From assembly GCF_002163855.1 (NCBI RefSeq), contig NZ_CP019332.1, positions 2,769,145 through 2,833,144 of the forward strand: a DNA stretch of 64,000 nt. The letters run 5' to 3'. The notes beneath the pieces are model-generated. The model made no database searches, was not told the DNA's origin, and saw only the letters and a program-made list of their open reading frames with translations. Each line of letters begins with the position of its first letter. The stretch's first letter is position 1. Of this stretch, positions 9,872 through 18,796 are shown in pieces. Source of the DNA: Winogradskyella sp. PC-19 (GTDB lineage: Bacteria; Bacteroidota; Bacteroidia; Flavobacteriales; Flavobacteriaceae). Both the position numbers and the translations under genes were made by a program.

Positions 9872-10699
9872 TTACAAATCTCTCTTTTTTAATAATCTGT
9901 AAGACAAAAAGATAAAAAGTGCTGTCCAACCTAAAACTATAGCGATTTCACTGAAGTGTACAGCGTAATCGTAACCCAATTCTGCTTTGTCAGGGAATTT
10001 GGTCATTACTACACGCTGAAAAGGTTGGTCAATGAGTTTGTACATTGACTCTAGTGGCATAAAGTTTTTAACTTGAAAAGCCTTGTCAGCACTATCAAAT
10101 ATTTCATACGCACCCCAGAAAACAAGCCATTCTACAATATACAAGATGAATAAAAAGGCTAAAGCAAATGCCGAACGCTTAAGTAGCATACCGAAGAATA
10201 AACATAAACTAAAGAAGCCAACAAGCTTTACAAAGTAGGCGAGTAAAAATTCAACTTCTCTGAATATTATAGTTGCTTCAGTATAGCTAGAGTAGTACAT
10301 GCCTATACAAAACGTAGCTATACCAATCAAAAGCGTCGCTGCTAACGAGAAAAATACGATAGTGTAGAATTTTGAAAGAATAAATTCCTTCTTACTCAAA
10401 CCATCAATAAGGTTTTGTTTTAGTGTTTTGTTACTGTATTCATTACCAATCATACTTACTACAACAATGGCGAAGAAGAATTTAAAATAAGAAGCACAAA
10501 ATGTTGTTATATGCCATATGATTGGAAAATTGAAAATCCCCAATTCACCTAATTCTAAGGTAAAGAATCCGAAAAAATTTATCTTAATAGAGGATAAAAC
10601 TAGGACTGTAAAAGGTAAAATAAAGCTAACAAATATTAGGATTTTACTTGTTCGGTTAAGCCAAAGTTTTTGTAATTCTAGTTGTACGAGTCGTATCAT
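9872..10699 (-). CDS. ABC-2 type transporter permease
   Basis: 275 residues with about six hydrophobic membrane spans: one near residue 20-40, then around 65-85, 110-135, 155-180, 185-210 and a last one ending in YRLLKKRDL. This layout is typical of ABC-2 family permeases that pair with a separate ATPase. The ATPase gene lies 55 bp upstream on the same strand, so the two form an exporter. The substrate (lipid, peptide, antibiotic or gliding component) cannot be told from sequence. Translation starts at ATG 10699. Confidence 0.85.
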   Translation of the reverse strand: MIRLVQLELQKLWLNRTSKILIFVSFILPFTVLVLSSIKINFFGFFTLELGELGIFNFPIIWHITTFCASYFKFFFAIVVVSMIGNEYSNKTLKQNLIDGLSKKEFILSKFYTIVFFSLAATLLIGIATFCIGMYYSSYTEATIIFREVEFLLAYFVKLVGFFSLCLFFGMLLKRSAFALAFLFILYIVEWLVFWGAYEIFDSADKAFQVKNFMPLESMYKLIDQPFQRVVMTKFPDKAELGYDYAVHFSEIAIVLGWTALFIFLSYRLLKKRDL

Positions 10700-10754
10700 T
10701 GTTTGGATTGGTTATGCTAATTCTTATTTAGAATTATATAGTGATTGATTGATG

Positions 10755-11654
10755 TTAGTTTAGGTTGTCTGTTAGTTGAAGGAACTGCTCTTCAAGACTT
10801 TCTTTTCGTTTTACTAAATGTGAAAGCACAATACCTCTATCAAACATGAGTTTGTTAAAGTCTGAAGCTTCCATAGGTTCTTTTAAAAATGCGGTGATTA
10901 AATCGTCCTCAGTTTTAATTTTTTCAAACAGTTTGTGGTCTTCTAAAATTGAAATCAATTCAGATTGTTTATCAGTTTTTAGTTCAAAAAATCCATGACT
11001 GTTAATCATCTCGTCAACACGACCAGAATATAGTTTTTCACCTTTTCGAAGTACGACAACATGAGAACATACTTTCTCGACTTCGTCCAATAAATGCGAA
11101 GCCAAAAGAATAGTCGTTCCGTTTGAAGCAATATCTTTTATGATTTGACGTATTTGGTGTATGCCTTGTGGGTCTAAACCGTTTGTAGGTTCGTCTAAGA
11201 TTAGAATTTCTGGGTCGTTAAGTAATGCAGACGCAATTGCTAAACGTTGTTTCATACCTAAGGAGTAGGTGCGAAATTTGCTATTTTTTCTGTCTAAAAG
11301 ACCTACAACTTCTAATTTTTCTTGAATTTTATCAGTTGGTACACCTTTAATTTTGCAAACCAGTTTTAAATTCTGTTCTGCTGTCATGTAAGGATAAAAG
11401 TTTGGACGTTCGATAATAGCACCAACCTTTTTTAAGGCATCGTGTGTATCTACATCGCCATCAAACCACTGGAAATCTCCATGAGTTCTATTAACTACGT
11501 TTAATACAATTCCTAGTGTTGTTGATTTTCCGCTTCCGTTTGGTCCTAAGATTCCGTAAACATTACCCTTTTGAATGGTAAAGCTTAAGTCTTTAACTGC
11601 CGTGAGATAACCAAATTTTTTTGTCAGGTTATTAATAGTAAGGATATTCTCCAA
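10755..11654 (-). CDS. ABC transporter ATP-binding protein
   Basis: 299 residues with a complete nucleotide-binding domain: Walker A GPNGSGKST (~37-45), signature YSLGMKQRLAIA (~130-141), Walker B LILDEP (~151-156) and switch histidine in LLASHLLDE (~187). The ~80-residue C-terminal extension is usual for the CcmA/DrrA-like subfamily that works with ABC-2 permeases. The frame has no ATG: translation probably starts at TTG 11654, because an in-frame stop lies only eight codons upstream. It is the partner of the permease immediately downstream. Confidence 0.9.
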   Translation of the reverse strand: MENILTINNLTKKFGYLTAVKDLSFTIQKGNVYGILGPNGSGKSTTLGIVLNVVNRTHGDFQWFDGDVDTHDALKKVGAIIERPNFYPYMTAEQNLKLVCKIKGVPTDKIQEKLEVVGLLDRKNSKFRTYSLGMKQRLAIASALLNDPEILILDEPTNGLDPQGIHQIRQIIKDIASNGTTILLASHLLDEVEKVCSHVVVLRKGEKLYSGRVDEMINSHGFFELKTDKQSELISILEDHKLFEKIKTEDDLITAFLKEPMEASDFNKLMFDRGIVLSHLVKRKESLEEQFLQLTDNLN

Positions 11655-11720
11655 AGTGATTGGTTTTTGATTGGTTTATGAGAGTAAGACGAGCCAATCA
11701 TTTTTTTGTTACAGCATAGA

Positions 11721-11755
11721 AACAAAAAAAGCATTTCTGTATGAAATACTTTTTG
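11721..11755 (-). terminator. Rho-independent terminator downstream of the pRiA4b ORF-3-like gene
   Basis: Read on the minus strand, AACAAAAAGTATTTC pairs with GAAATGCTTTTTTTGTT around a five-base loop, with a small bulge, ending in a seven-T run. It sits between the stop of the 11780-12298 gene and the ABC ATPase gene and would separate the two transcripts. Confidence 0.55.
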
Positions 11756-11779
11756 TTAGTAGGTATATTTTTTACTGGG

Positions 11780-12298
11780 TTAATTCCAGTTTTCGTCAAA
11801 ATCTAAATCACTGTAATCATCGACGTCTAAATCGTCATCAAATTCATCAAAAGCATCGTCATTACTTTCCGCTTCAAAAGTTTTTATTGGTGCTTCATCT
11901 GGTACTTGGCCTTGAACAAACATTAAATTTGGATAGTCTGTGGTTTCTGCTTCTTCAACAATTTCGGCAAGTTCTACGAAAAACGTCCACATATTCAAAA
12001 AATCATAGACATAAATCAATCGAGTAGAGGCTTCATGAACCAAATCGTTAATTTTGGTAGTACCCATCACCTTTACTTTGTTATTGCCTTCGCTGACATC
12101 AAACATAGCGATCTCTTCACCTTGATTCCACTCGTCATCGCTAACGTAAAATGACGCCATTTCCATACCGTCAAAACCGAAAGACTGTGTAATTATATTA
12201 TGTAAATCCTCCATAGAGTCACCTTCGCGGATTTCTAAATCACGGAAAATATCTTCTTCGGTATCATTGTCGAGTATAACTCTAAATCTGTAAATCAT
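11780..12298 (-). CDS. Plasmid pRiA4b ORF-3 family protein
   Basis: 172 residues, ATG 12298. The N-terminal two thirds has the family pattern: YRFRVILDN, DLEIREGDSMEDLHNIITQSFGFD, MASFYVSDDEW and a late VYDFLNMWTFFVELAEI block. The last ~35 residues are a highly acidic low-complexity tail (DDAFDEFDDDLDVDDYSDLD). The molecular function of this family is not established. It is transcribed from its own promoter inside the 3' end of ctaA. It is common as a lone core gene in flavobacteria, so the family name should not be read as plasmid origin. Confidence 0.8.
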   Translation of the reverse strand: MIYRFRVILDNDTEEDIFRDLEIREGDSMEDLHNIITQSFGFDGMEMASFYVSDDEWNQGEEIAMFDVSEGNNKVKVMGTTKINDLVHEASTRLIYVYDFLNMWTFFVELAEIVEEAETTDYPNLMFVQGQVPDEAPIKTFEAESNDDAFDEFDDDLDVDDYSDLDFDENWN

Positions 12299-12316
12299 GT
12301 TATTAATTTAGTTCGG

Positions 12317-12345
12317 CAAAGATACGATTTATGCTGAAGTTTCAA
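12317..12345 (-). promoter_or_regulatory. Flavobacterial promoter inside the 3' end of ctaA
   Basis: On the minus strand TTG (complement of 12343-12345), an 18-nt spacer and TATCTTTG (complement of 12317-12324) match the Bacteroidota consensus at both boxes. It lies 19 bp upstream of the 12298 start codon and overlaps the last codons of ctaA, which implies separate transcription of the downstream gene. Confidence 0.6.
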
Positions 12346-13369
12346 CACCTTTTAGACGATGTGTATTATGACTTTCTAAAATGATATAAAACTGAATTCC
12401 AATCAATATCGCAGCTATAACAATATGAAGCGGTTGAGTTGAAAACGGAAAATTAAAGTAATACATCGCAATGCCAGTCAAAATTTCAAGTCCTATACAA
12501 ATCATTACTAATTTGAATTTATTGAAGCCTAACTGCAGCTTACGGTTTCTGATAAATAACCAGCCATTTAATAGTAGCACTAAAATCGAAAGGGTACGAT
12601 GTACATAGAAATTTAGTGGTGCTAATTCCTGAATATCCCAATTATGGTAGCCATTTAATTTATTCTGAACATCGACAAACTGACGTACTTGTGTGCCTAA
12701 TACGATTTGAACAAGTGTTAAGATAGTTGCAATAATCAAAATATTTCTGAATTTTGAATCTAATTTTTGAGCCTTGTAGGTGGTCTTTGAAGCATATATC
12801 AGATACAAAATGACGGCAACAATAACTAGTGCCATGACCATGTGTATGGTAATTTTATATGGTGCTAAGTTAGAATCTACAACTGTTTTACCTAGCCATG
12901 CCTGAAACGCCATTCCGAAAACCGTTAAAACCGAAAGTATAAAAAAACGTTTCTTGTCTTTCCAGAGCCAAATGGACATAATTGTGAAAATTAAAATCGG
13001 TAATCCTGAAAGTGCGCCTATAAGTCGATTTATATATTCTACCCAAGTATGCAACGGATTAAATACCGCATAATCATGTGCTGTGTATGGTTCCCAATTA
13101 TTGAGATTTAAATTATTTGAAGATTTAAAATCTTTGGTAGCAACCTGTAAAGCTTCGTCTACAATAATGACAATCCCTTTTTTGTAATCGTGATTAGGTT
13201 TAAATTCTAGTTCAGAAATTTCTGTTGGAGGAATATAGTAGCCAAAGCATTTTGGCCAATCAGGACATCCCATTCCTGAACCTGTCATGCGAACAACTGC
13301 ACCAGCAATAATCACTAGATAAATTAGAACTAGAGCAACTTTTGCTGTTTTTCTAAATCTTTTTTTCAT
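12329..13369 (-). CDS. ctaA: Heme A synthase, COX15/CtaA family
   Basis: 346 residues with about eight membrane spans. COX15/CtaA oxidises the C8 methyl of heme O to a formyl group to give heme A for cytochrome oxidases, in the inner membrane. Diagnostic features are the N-terminal AGAVVRMTGSGMGCPDWPKCFG block (~22-43), His/Glu in HTWVEYINRLIGAL (~108-121), and the later heme-ligand-type histidines in TIHMVMA, YVHRTLS and PLHIVIAA. The order of these motifs and the length are normal for the family. It is followed two bases away by the upstream GNAT gene on the same strand. Confidence 0.92.
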   Translation of the reverse strand: MKKRFRKTAKVALVLIYLVIIAGAVVRMTGSGMGCPDWPKCFGYYIPPTEISELEFKPNHDYKKGIVIIVDEALQVATKDFKSSNNLNLNNWEPYTAHDYAVFNPLHTWVEYINRLIGALSGLPILIFTIMSIWLWKDKKRFFILSVLTVFGMAFQAWLGKTVVDSNLAPYKITIHMVMALVIVAVILYLIYASKTTYKAQKLDSKFRNILIIATILTLVQIVLGTQVRQFVDVQNKLNGYHNWDIQELAPLNFYVHRTLSILVLLLNGWLFIRNRKLQLGFNKFKLVMICIGLEILTGIAMYYFNFPFSTQPLHIVIAAILIGIQFYIILESHNTHRLKGVETSA

Positions 13370-13371
13370 AT

Positions 13372-13824
13372 CTAAATCAATTCTTTTTTAAAACAAACGC
13401 TATTTTCCATGTCCTTGTATTGTCCATATTTTGGAATAGACTTATAATCACATTTTTTATAAAATTTTACAGCTTCAATTTGCCTCATTCCAGTTTCTAA
13501 AACACATGATGTATAGCCTACTTCTTTTGCCCAATCCTCCAAGTCATTGAGGATTAGCTTTCCTAGACCTTTTTCTCTAGCATTTGGGTTAACATACATT
13601 CGCTTTATTTCTACAGCTTCTGTGTTATATTCTTTAAATGCACCGCAGCCAACTGCTTTATTATTAGCATATACGACAACGACATTATTTAAGCTTTCAA
13701 TAGCGTTAAATTGATTATAAAACTCATGCTCATCACCATCAGTAACCTTCAAATAGGCATCTAAATCTTTCACTAAATTAATGAAGTCTTTATTATCTGA
13801 AGTTGTTCTGATGAGGTTTGGCAT
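13372..13824 (-). CDS. GNAT family N-acetyltransferase
   Basis: 150 residues, one GNAT fold. The acetyl-CoA binding region is visible as VEIKRMYVNPNAREKGLGKLIL (~71-92; the R-x-x-G-x-G/A core is RekGLG), followed by LETGMRQIEAVKFYKKCDY (~115-133), the usual C-terminal motif. The acceptor substrate cannot be inferred. It is tightly packed between the cca gene (one base upstream) and ctaA (two bases downstream), so it is probably in one operon with them. Confidence 0.87.
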   Translation of the reverse strand: MPNLIRTTSDNKDFINLVKDLDAYLKVTDGDEHEFYNQFNAIESLNNVVVVYANNKAVGCGAFKEYNTEAVEIKRMYVNPNAREKGLGKLILNDLEDWAKEVGYTSCVLETGMRQIEAVKFYKKCDYKSIPKYGQYKDMENSVCFKKELI

Positions 13825-13825
13825 G

Positions 13826-15238
13826 CTAACTCATTTTTAATCCAAGGGCTTTCCCTTTTTCTAACATTAGTTCAAAAGCAGCGTCATGTTCATTCGGTAT
13901 TTCACCTTCTAAAATGGCTTCTTTAATCGCTTCTTTAATAATTCCTATTTCTTTAGAAGGTTTTAAGTTAAAGGTTTTCATAATCTCTTCACCAGTTACT
14001 GGCGGTTGAAAATTACGTACATGGTCGCGTTCCTCAACTTCAACTATTTTATCTCTTACAATTTTAAAATTGTTGTGATACTTCTTAAATTTCTTTGGGT
14101 TTTTAGTCGTTATATCTGCTTCGCATAGTGTCATTAAATCATCAACATTATCTCCTGCATCAAAGACTAATCGACGTACTGCCGAGTCTGTAACTTCTGA
14201 GGCTAAAACTATTGGACGAGAGCTCATAAAGACCATTTTTTGAACAAACTTCATCTTTTCATTCAACGGCATTTTTAGTCTTTTAAATAATTTGTAAACC
14301 ATTTTTGAGCCTACAAATTCGTGACCATGAAAGGTCCATCCAATTTTTTTATGAAAACGTTTTGTTGGTGCCTTACCAATATCATGAAGTAATGCTGCCC
14401 AACGCAACCAAAGATTATCAGTCGTTTTACAGATATTATCAACGACTTCTAAAGTGTGGTAAAAATTATCTTTATGGCGTTGACCTTCTTTTTCGTCAAT
14501 GCCTTTTAGTGCAGTAATTTCTGGTATTATATAATCCAATAATCCAGCTCTTTCAAGAAGTATAAATCCTATTGAAGGTTTATCACTTTCTAGAATCTTA
14601 TTTAACTCAGTGACAATACGTTCTTTTGTAATAATATTTATACGCTCTTTATTTTTTGAAATTGCATGTAAAGACGCTTCCTCAATTTTAAAATTAAGTT
14701 GTGTTGCAAAACGTATAGCTCGCATCATACGTAATGGGTCATCGGAGTAGGTGATGTCAGGATTTAAAGGTGTTCTAATGATACCTTTGTCTAAATCTGA
14801 AACACCATTAAATGGGTCTAAAAGCTGAGCAAAATTATTTTTATTGATTGCTAATGCTAGGGCATTTATTGTAAAATCACGACGATTTTGGTCGTCTTCA
14901 AGTGAGCCGTTTTCTACTATAGGATTTCGACTATCTTCAGTATAGCTTTCTTTACGCGCACCAACAAATTCAATCTCGATATCATTATGCTTAAGCATTG
15001 CTGTCCCATAAGTTTTAAAAACTTGCACTTTTGGATTGCTAGGTAAGTTATTAGCAACGTGTTGTGCCAACTCGATACCACTGCCGATAGCTACAATATC
15101 TATGTCTTTTGCATTACCACGCTCTAAGAAATAATCGCGTACAAAACCACCAATAACATAAGCATCAATACCTAATGCATCTGCAGATTGAGAAATAGTT
15201 TTAAAAACAGGATGTTGTAATGCGTTTTTGTAAGTCAT
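13826..15238 (-). CDS. cca: CCA tRNA nucleotidyltransferase with HD domain
   Basis: 470 residues. The N-terminal class II polymerase head has GGFVRDYFL (~31-39) and the metal-binding DIDIV (~47-51); RRDFTINALAL (~118-128) and DDPLRMMRAIRF follow, as in poly(A) polymerase/CCA enzymes. Residues ~255-400 hold an HD domain (HDIGKAPTKRFH) that in some members gives phosphohydrolase activity. The role is adding or repairing the 3' CCA end of tRNAs in the cytoplasm. Start is ATG 15238, 34 bp downstream of a TAAATTTG -7 box. Confidence 0.9.
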   Translation of the reverse strand: MTYKNALQHPVFKTISQSADALGIDAYVIGGFVRDYFLERGNAKDIDIVAIGSGIELAQHVANNLPSNPKVQVFKTYGTAMLKHNDIEIEFVGARKESYTEDSRNPIVENGSLEDDQNRRDFTINALALAINKNNFAQLLDPFNGVSDLDKGIIRTPLNPDITYSDDPLRMMRAIRFATQLNFKIEEASLHAISKNKERINIITKERIVTELNKILESDKPSIGFILLERAGLLDYIIPEITALKGIDEKEGQRHKDNFYHTLEVVDNICKTTDNLWLRWAALLHDIGKAPTKRFHKKIGWTFHGHEFVGSKMVYKLFKRLKMPLNEKMKFVQKMVFMSSRPIVLASEVTDSAVRRLVFDAGDNVDDLMTLCEADITTKNPKKFKKYHNNFKIVRDKIVEVEERDHVRNFQPPVTGEEIMKTFNLKPSKEIGIIKEAIKEAILEGEIPNEHDAAFELMLEKGKALGLKMS

Positions 15239-15271
15239 TTATGCTGTAAAATATGCACTAATTTTAAGATG

Positions 15272-15279
15272 CAAATTTA
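15272..15279 (-). promoter_or_regulatory. -7 box for the cca-GNAT-ctaA operon
   Basis: The complement of 15272-15279 is TAAATTTG, a perfect TAnnTTTG box in the 65-bp gap ahead of cca. A TTG at the expected distance is not clear. Confidence 0.4.
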
Positions 15280-15303
15280 CAACATAGCCAACTTCTTTAA
15301 TAA

Positions 15304-16149
15304 TTATTTGGAGAACAAAATATCGTCAGCTTTGTTTTTTGACATCAATTCATCTAAGTATACCAATAATTCATTTGAATTAGTTCCATAATCTATTACT
15401 TTTTTAGAGCGTACAAAACTCGCTTTAGTAAAGTGTGGGGCTATTAAGGCTAAGAAATCTTTATTAGAGACATCAGATACATTTTTTAAATGATGAGGTA
15501 CGTATTCTACATACAAAAACCTTAAATCTTTAACTGTGTTTTGCATGCCTTTAAGCGCAAAATATTCCGCACCCTCAATATCCATTAACATGGCAGTTGG
15601 TTTTGTAAGATTTTCTTCAGTTATATGGTCGTCTAAAGAAATCATTTGCACATCTACTTTGTTGGGATTATCATGATTATACATAATATTATCTGTCTTT
15701 GGTGCAATTTTACTGCCACCAGAGTTCACGGTGTTTTGATAAAAAGTAACTACCTTTTTTTCATCACCGACAGCTAAGTTAAAAAGGCTTACATTTTTTA
15801 GACGATTCAAACAAAGGTTCATTTCTATATACCAAAATGTACCTTCGTTAGCCTCGTATCCAATAACAGACTTTACTTGTTTTGCGATTGGTACTAAAAG
15901 TGTTCCAACATGTGTTCCTACAACATACACAACATCTTCTTTAGTTAGTAGGTCTGATAAGATATTTATCTCCTCTAAATCCCAATTACCTTCGAAACCT
16001 AAAGACCTTCCGACACAAATATCTTCGATAGGTACTGCGATAATTCCATTTTCAGAATTATAGATAACACCTTTAGTAAAAGGTCCTAATACTTTTTTAC
16101 GCTTCTTTGATTTTAACTCTTTTTTGAAGTATTTAAATCTCTTTTTCAT
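15304..16149 (-). CDS. FkbM family methyltransferase
   Basis: 281 residues from ATG 16149; a longer frame to 16275 is open but would overlap the upstream gene by 125 bp, and the ATG lies one base after that gene's stop. The SAM-binding strand is VVYVVGTHVGTLLVPIA (~72-88), and the FkbM signature appears as MLMDIEGAEYFALKGM (~192-207). FkbM enzymes O-methylate sugars or polyketides. Here the neighbourhood of glycosyltransferases suggests methylation of a surface glycan, which is inference. The first ~20 residues are very lysine/arginine rich. Confidence 0.82.
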   Translation of the reverse strand: MKKRFKYFKKELKSKKRKKVLGPFTKGVIYNSENGIIAVPIEDICVGRSLGFEGNWDLEEINILSDLLTKEDVVYVVGTHVGTLLVPIAKQVKSVIGYEANEGTFWYIEMNLCLNRLKNVSLFNLAVGDEKKVVTFYQNTVNSGGSKIAPKTDNIMYNHDNPNKVDVQMISLDDHITEENLTKPTAMLMDIEGAEYFALKGMQNTVKDLRFLYVEYVPHHLKNVSDVSNKDFLALIAPHFTKASFVRSKKVIDYGTNSNELLVYLDELMSKNKADDILFSK

Positions 16150-16150
16150 G

Positions 16151-16819
16151 TTATAAACTGTCTCTGTGTAATAAAAGGACTTGGTATTTATTAATAATAA
16201 TTTCCCATCCTTTTGTAAGCATGTAAGCAATAACAGTTTTTCCTTTTCCACCACCAGGTAATCCACAATCGTCAATTAAAACTATGGTGTTTTTATGCAG
16301 TCTATCTTCGATTATTTTGAATTCCTTTAAGTGATGCTCTTGACTATCTTTCTGAATTTGCAAATCCGTTTTTGAATAGTCGTAGCTATCTAGATACAAG
16401 AAGTCTATTTCACCTTTAAAGTTTTTAAGATAGTTTAACGAATCATCTAAATGTACAGTAACAACTTTATTCAAACCTTGATTTTGCACTTCGCTTCGTG
16501 AGCCTTCAACAGAATCTTCACTAATATCTACAGAGTGCATTACAGCACCGTTTTCTTTAGCCCATTTACCAAATACTATAGTAGCAGCACCGTCGCTTTT
16601 AGCACCTTCTAATCCTTTACGAGAAGTACCAGTTTCAACTATGACTTTAGCATTTCTTTCCTTAAGTAATTTCAAAACTTTAGCGAATGTCACACGACGT
16701 CTTCTAAAGTTATATTCAAAAGGCATAAATGGATATAACGAACGATGTTTTATGAATTTTAAAACAAAGTGCGTCATTGCTAAGACAACAACTAAAGAAA
16801 TTATTAAAGCTGTATTCAT
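16151..16819 (-). CDS. Membrane-anchored class I SAM-dependent methyltransferase-like protein
   Basis: 222 residues. Residues 3-22 form a single hydrophobic segment (ALIISLVVVLAMTHFVLKFI) followed by basic residues, so a membrane anchor with the catalytic part in the cytoplasm is likely. The Rossmann core reads KVIVETGTSRKGLEG (~57-71), HSVDISEDSVE (~95-105) and LDSYDYSK (~145-152), as in Methyltransf_24-type enzymes. It starts an apparent two-gene unit with the FkbM gene. Substrate unknown; a glycan role is inferred from position. Confidence 0.75.
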   Translation of the reverse strand: MNTALIISLVVVLAMTHFVLKFIKHRSLYPFMPFEYNFRRRRVTFAKVLKLLKERNAKVIVETGTSRKGLEGAKSDGAATIVFGKWAKENGAVMHSVDISEDSVEGSRSEVQNQGLNKVVTVHLDDSLNYLKNFKGEIDFLYLDSYDYSKTDLQIQKDSQEHHLKEFKIIEDRLHKNTIVLIDDCGLPGGGKGKTVIAYMLTKGWEIIINKYQVLLLHRDSL

Positions 16820-16882
16820 TTTATATGGATTGGTTAGATTTTGACAAAGTTAGATTTTAATTTGAATTATTGCTTACAGAAA

Positions 16883-17950
16883 TCACATTAGCGACTTATA
16901 AACATCAGAATAAGCTTTTGCAGCATCATCCCAGTTAAATGATATAGCTCTTTTTGTAAGTGTATCTTTTAGTACTGTTTTGTTTTGGTTGAAATTATCT
17001 AATCCAGAAGATAAAATATTAGCCATATACTCAGCATCGTAATTATCCCAGTAATAGGCGTTTTTACCACCTATTTCTGGTAAAGACGTATTGTTTGATA
17101 AGAAGACAGGTTTACCAAAACGCATGGCTTCTATAGGCGGAATACCAAAACCTTCTCTTAATGACGGAAAAACAAAAGCCTCACAATTCTTAAGGTAAAA
17201 TTGTTTATCTACATCACTTATTTTTCCGGTTATAACAACTCGGTCTTGCAGATTTAGTTTTTTGATAGTCGGTAATAAAACATCTTGAGTATATGACGTG
17301 TTATTATTTCCTGCTAATACCAAATCAAAATCTTTGATATGAACTAACATCTCTATTAGAGTATGAAAATTTTTACGCTCAGTAAACTCTCCAATACTGA
17401 ATAAATAAGGTCTTTTTGATGTTGATTTTGGTAAGTAATTATCTGGGATTATAATTTTGGTTATCGGATTACCATTGTATATGACGTGTTCAGAAACTTT
17501 AGGAACATTAAAATAATCGTGAGTAGATTTTTTTGCAAATTCAGAGATGTAAGTAATTGCCGATGCACGATTTAGCTTTTCTTTGAATCTGATGTTTCGC
17601 TCATGACTCATATCGGAAGAAACTTCATCAATAAAATTCACATCATGTATGGTCAGAACATAAGGTATATTATGATATGGCTCAATCTTAACATTCTGAT
17701 TCATGGAGTGCCAGACATCATATTTTTTTCTAATCCGAAAAAGTGGATATCGCCTAAATGATTTATATATTTTATAATCAAAATAATCACCAAACTCTTT
17801 TTTTAGAGAATCTGTATGCTTTGCATGTAGTGTCATTTTGTAATCTTCGATTTGGGCATTGTATAAGCCTTTAATCAAATGGTAATTAAACTGACCAAAA
17901 CCAAAATGTAAGTTTTTAATATTGTGAGATTCTAAGAAAACAGACTTCAT
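16883..17950 (-). CDS. Glycosyltransferase family 4 (GT-B)
   Basis: 355 residues with the two-Rossmann GT-B plan. The N-terminal half has IPYVLTIHDVNFID and SAITYISEFAKKST (~135-147); the C-terminal half has FSIGEFTERKNFHTLIE (~184-200) and the nucleotide-sugar binding block FVFPSLREGFGIPPIEAMRFGKPV (~259-282, the E-x7-E motif). No signal peptide, so it is a cytoplasmic or membrane-associated enzyme. It probably adds one sugar to the surface glycan built by this cluster. The sugar is not predictable. Confidence 0.88.
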   Translation of the reverse strand: MKSVFLESHNIKNLHFGFGQFNYHLIKGLYNAQIEDYKMTLHAKHTDSLKKEFGDYFDYKIYKSFRRYPLFRIRKKYDVWHSMNQNVKIEPYHNIPYVLTIHDVNFIDEVSSDMSHERNIRFKEKLNRASAITYISEFAKKSTHDYFNVPKVSEHVIYNGNPITKIIIPDNYLPKSTSKRPYLFSIGEFTERKNFHTLIEMLVHIKDFDLVLAGNNNTSYTQDVLLPTIKKLNLQDRVVITGKISDVDKQFYLKNCEAFVFPSLREGFGIPPIEAMRFGKPVFLSNNTSLPEIGGKNAYYWDNYDAEYMANILSSGLDNFNQNKTVLKDTLTKRAISFNWDDAAKAYSDVYKSLM

Positions 17951-17965
17951 AATGCGATAGAATAA

Positions 17966-18712
17966 TTAATCAATATTTCGATACATGGTCCAAAGTTGTA
18001 TGTAGCGTTTGTAAACTGCAAAAGCACTTAAATAGGCTAATATAAAACCTTCTTTGCCGTCTAAGAACCCTAATTTGATAATATACTGATGAAAAAAACG
18101 ATACCAAGGTCTCACCAAAAAATGATATAAATTTGGTCTAACATTCTTTTTGTAAAGCATTTCTGCTTGTAGCTTACTGTATCTTGTTAGTTTATCATTA
18201 TAGTTGTCGTAACCTTTATAAGAATAGTGTTCACTACGATTTTTTAAAGTCTCGATTTTTCCATTGATTTCTAAAGTTTCGTGAACTAATTTATTATTGT
18301 ATTTACAATGTTTTTTTTTAAAAACACGTGTCGCTAAATCATTCTGAAAACCACTGTATTTAATATGCTTGCCCATAAAATGAAAGTTTCGTTTCACATT
18401 ATAAGCAACAGTGTTTGAGTTCGAAGCTATCTTTTTTTGTATTTCTTCAGCTAATTCATGAGAAATCGTTTCATCTAAATCAAAAAAAACAATCCAGTCG
18501 TAATTGGCTTGAGCAATTGCAAAGTTTTTCTGGTTCGAAAAATTATCGAATTCACGCTGTATAAAAGTGACATTATTTTGCTTTGCAATTTTAGCAGTCT
18601 CGTCTGTACTGTTGGAATCTACAATGATAATTTCGTCAGCAAAAGATAAACTCTTAATGTAGCTTTCTATATTGGATTCTTCATTGTAGGTTATAGCAAG
18701 AGCGCTTATCAT
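17966..18712 (-). CDS. Glycosyltransferase family 2, WaaE/LpsC-like
   Basis: 248 residues, GT-A fold. Residues 1-10 are the first strand (ISALAITYNEE), the nucleotide strand is ADEIIIVDSNSTDET (~25-39), and the DxD-type metal site is FFDLDE (~75-80). The C-terminal half (RNFHFMGKHIKY...LVHETLEI...VRPWYRFFHQYIIKLGFLDG) is typical of the WaaE subgroup that adds glucose to LPS inner core in enterobacteria; the acceptor here is unknown. It is closely related in layout to the gene at 19935-20669. Confidence 0.85.
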   Translation of the reverse strand: MISALAITYNEESNIESYIKSLSFADEIIIVDSNSTDETAKIAKQNNVTFIQREFDNFSNQKNFAIAQANYDWIVFFDLDETISHELAEEIQKKIASNSNTVAYNVKRNFHFMGKHIKYSGFQNDLATRVFKKKHCKYNNKLVHETLEINGKIETLKNRSEHYSYKGYDNYNDKLTRYSKLQAEMLYKKNVRPNLYHFLVRPWYRFFHQYIIKLGFLDGKEGFILAYLSAFAVYKRYIQLWTMYRNID

Positions 18713-18736
18713 ATTAAGTAAAAGTCAGATTTTTGC

Positions 18737-18766
18737 CAAATATAACCATTGCGGTTTATATATTTG
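18737..18766. promoter_or_regulatory. Divergent -7 boxes between the GT2 gene and a plus-strand hypothetical gene
   Basis: The complement of 18737-18744 is TATATTTG, pointing at the GT2 start (18712), and 18759-18766 on the plus strand is also TATATTTG, pointing at the ATG at 18797. Both match TAnnTTTG exactly. Clear TTG boxes at the right spacing were not found. Confidence 0.4.
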
Positions 18767-18796
18767 TTGAAGTTGATTAAACAGAATAGAAAATAT

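Noticed and set aside
16150-16275. Longer N-terminus for the FkbM methyltransferase
   Set aside because: The extension overlaps the upstream methyltransferase gene by 125 bp and resembles its frame-shadow; the ATG at 16149, one base after that gene's stop, is the better start.
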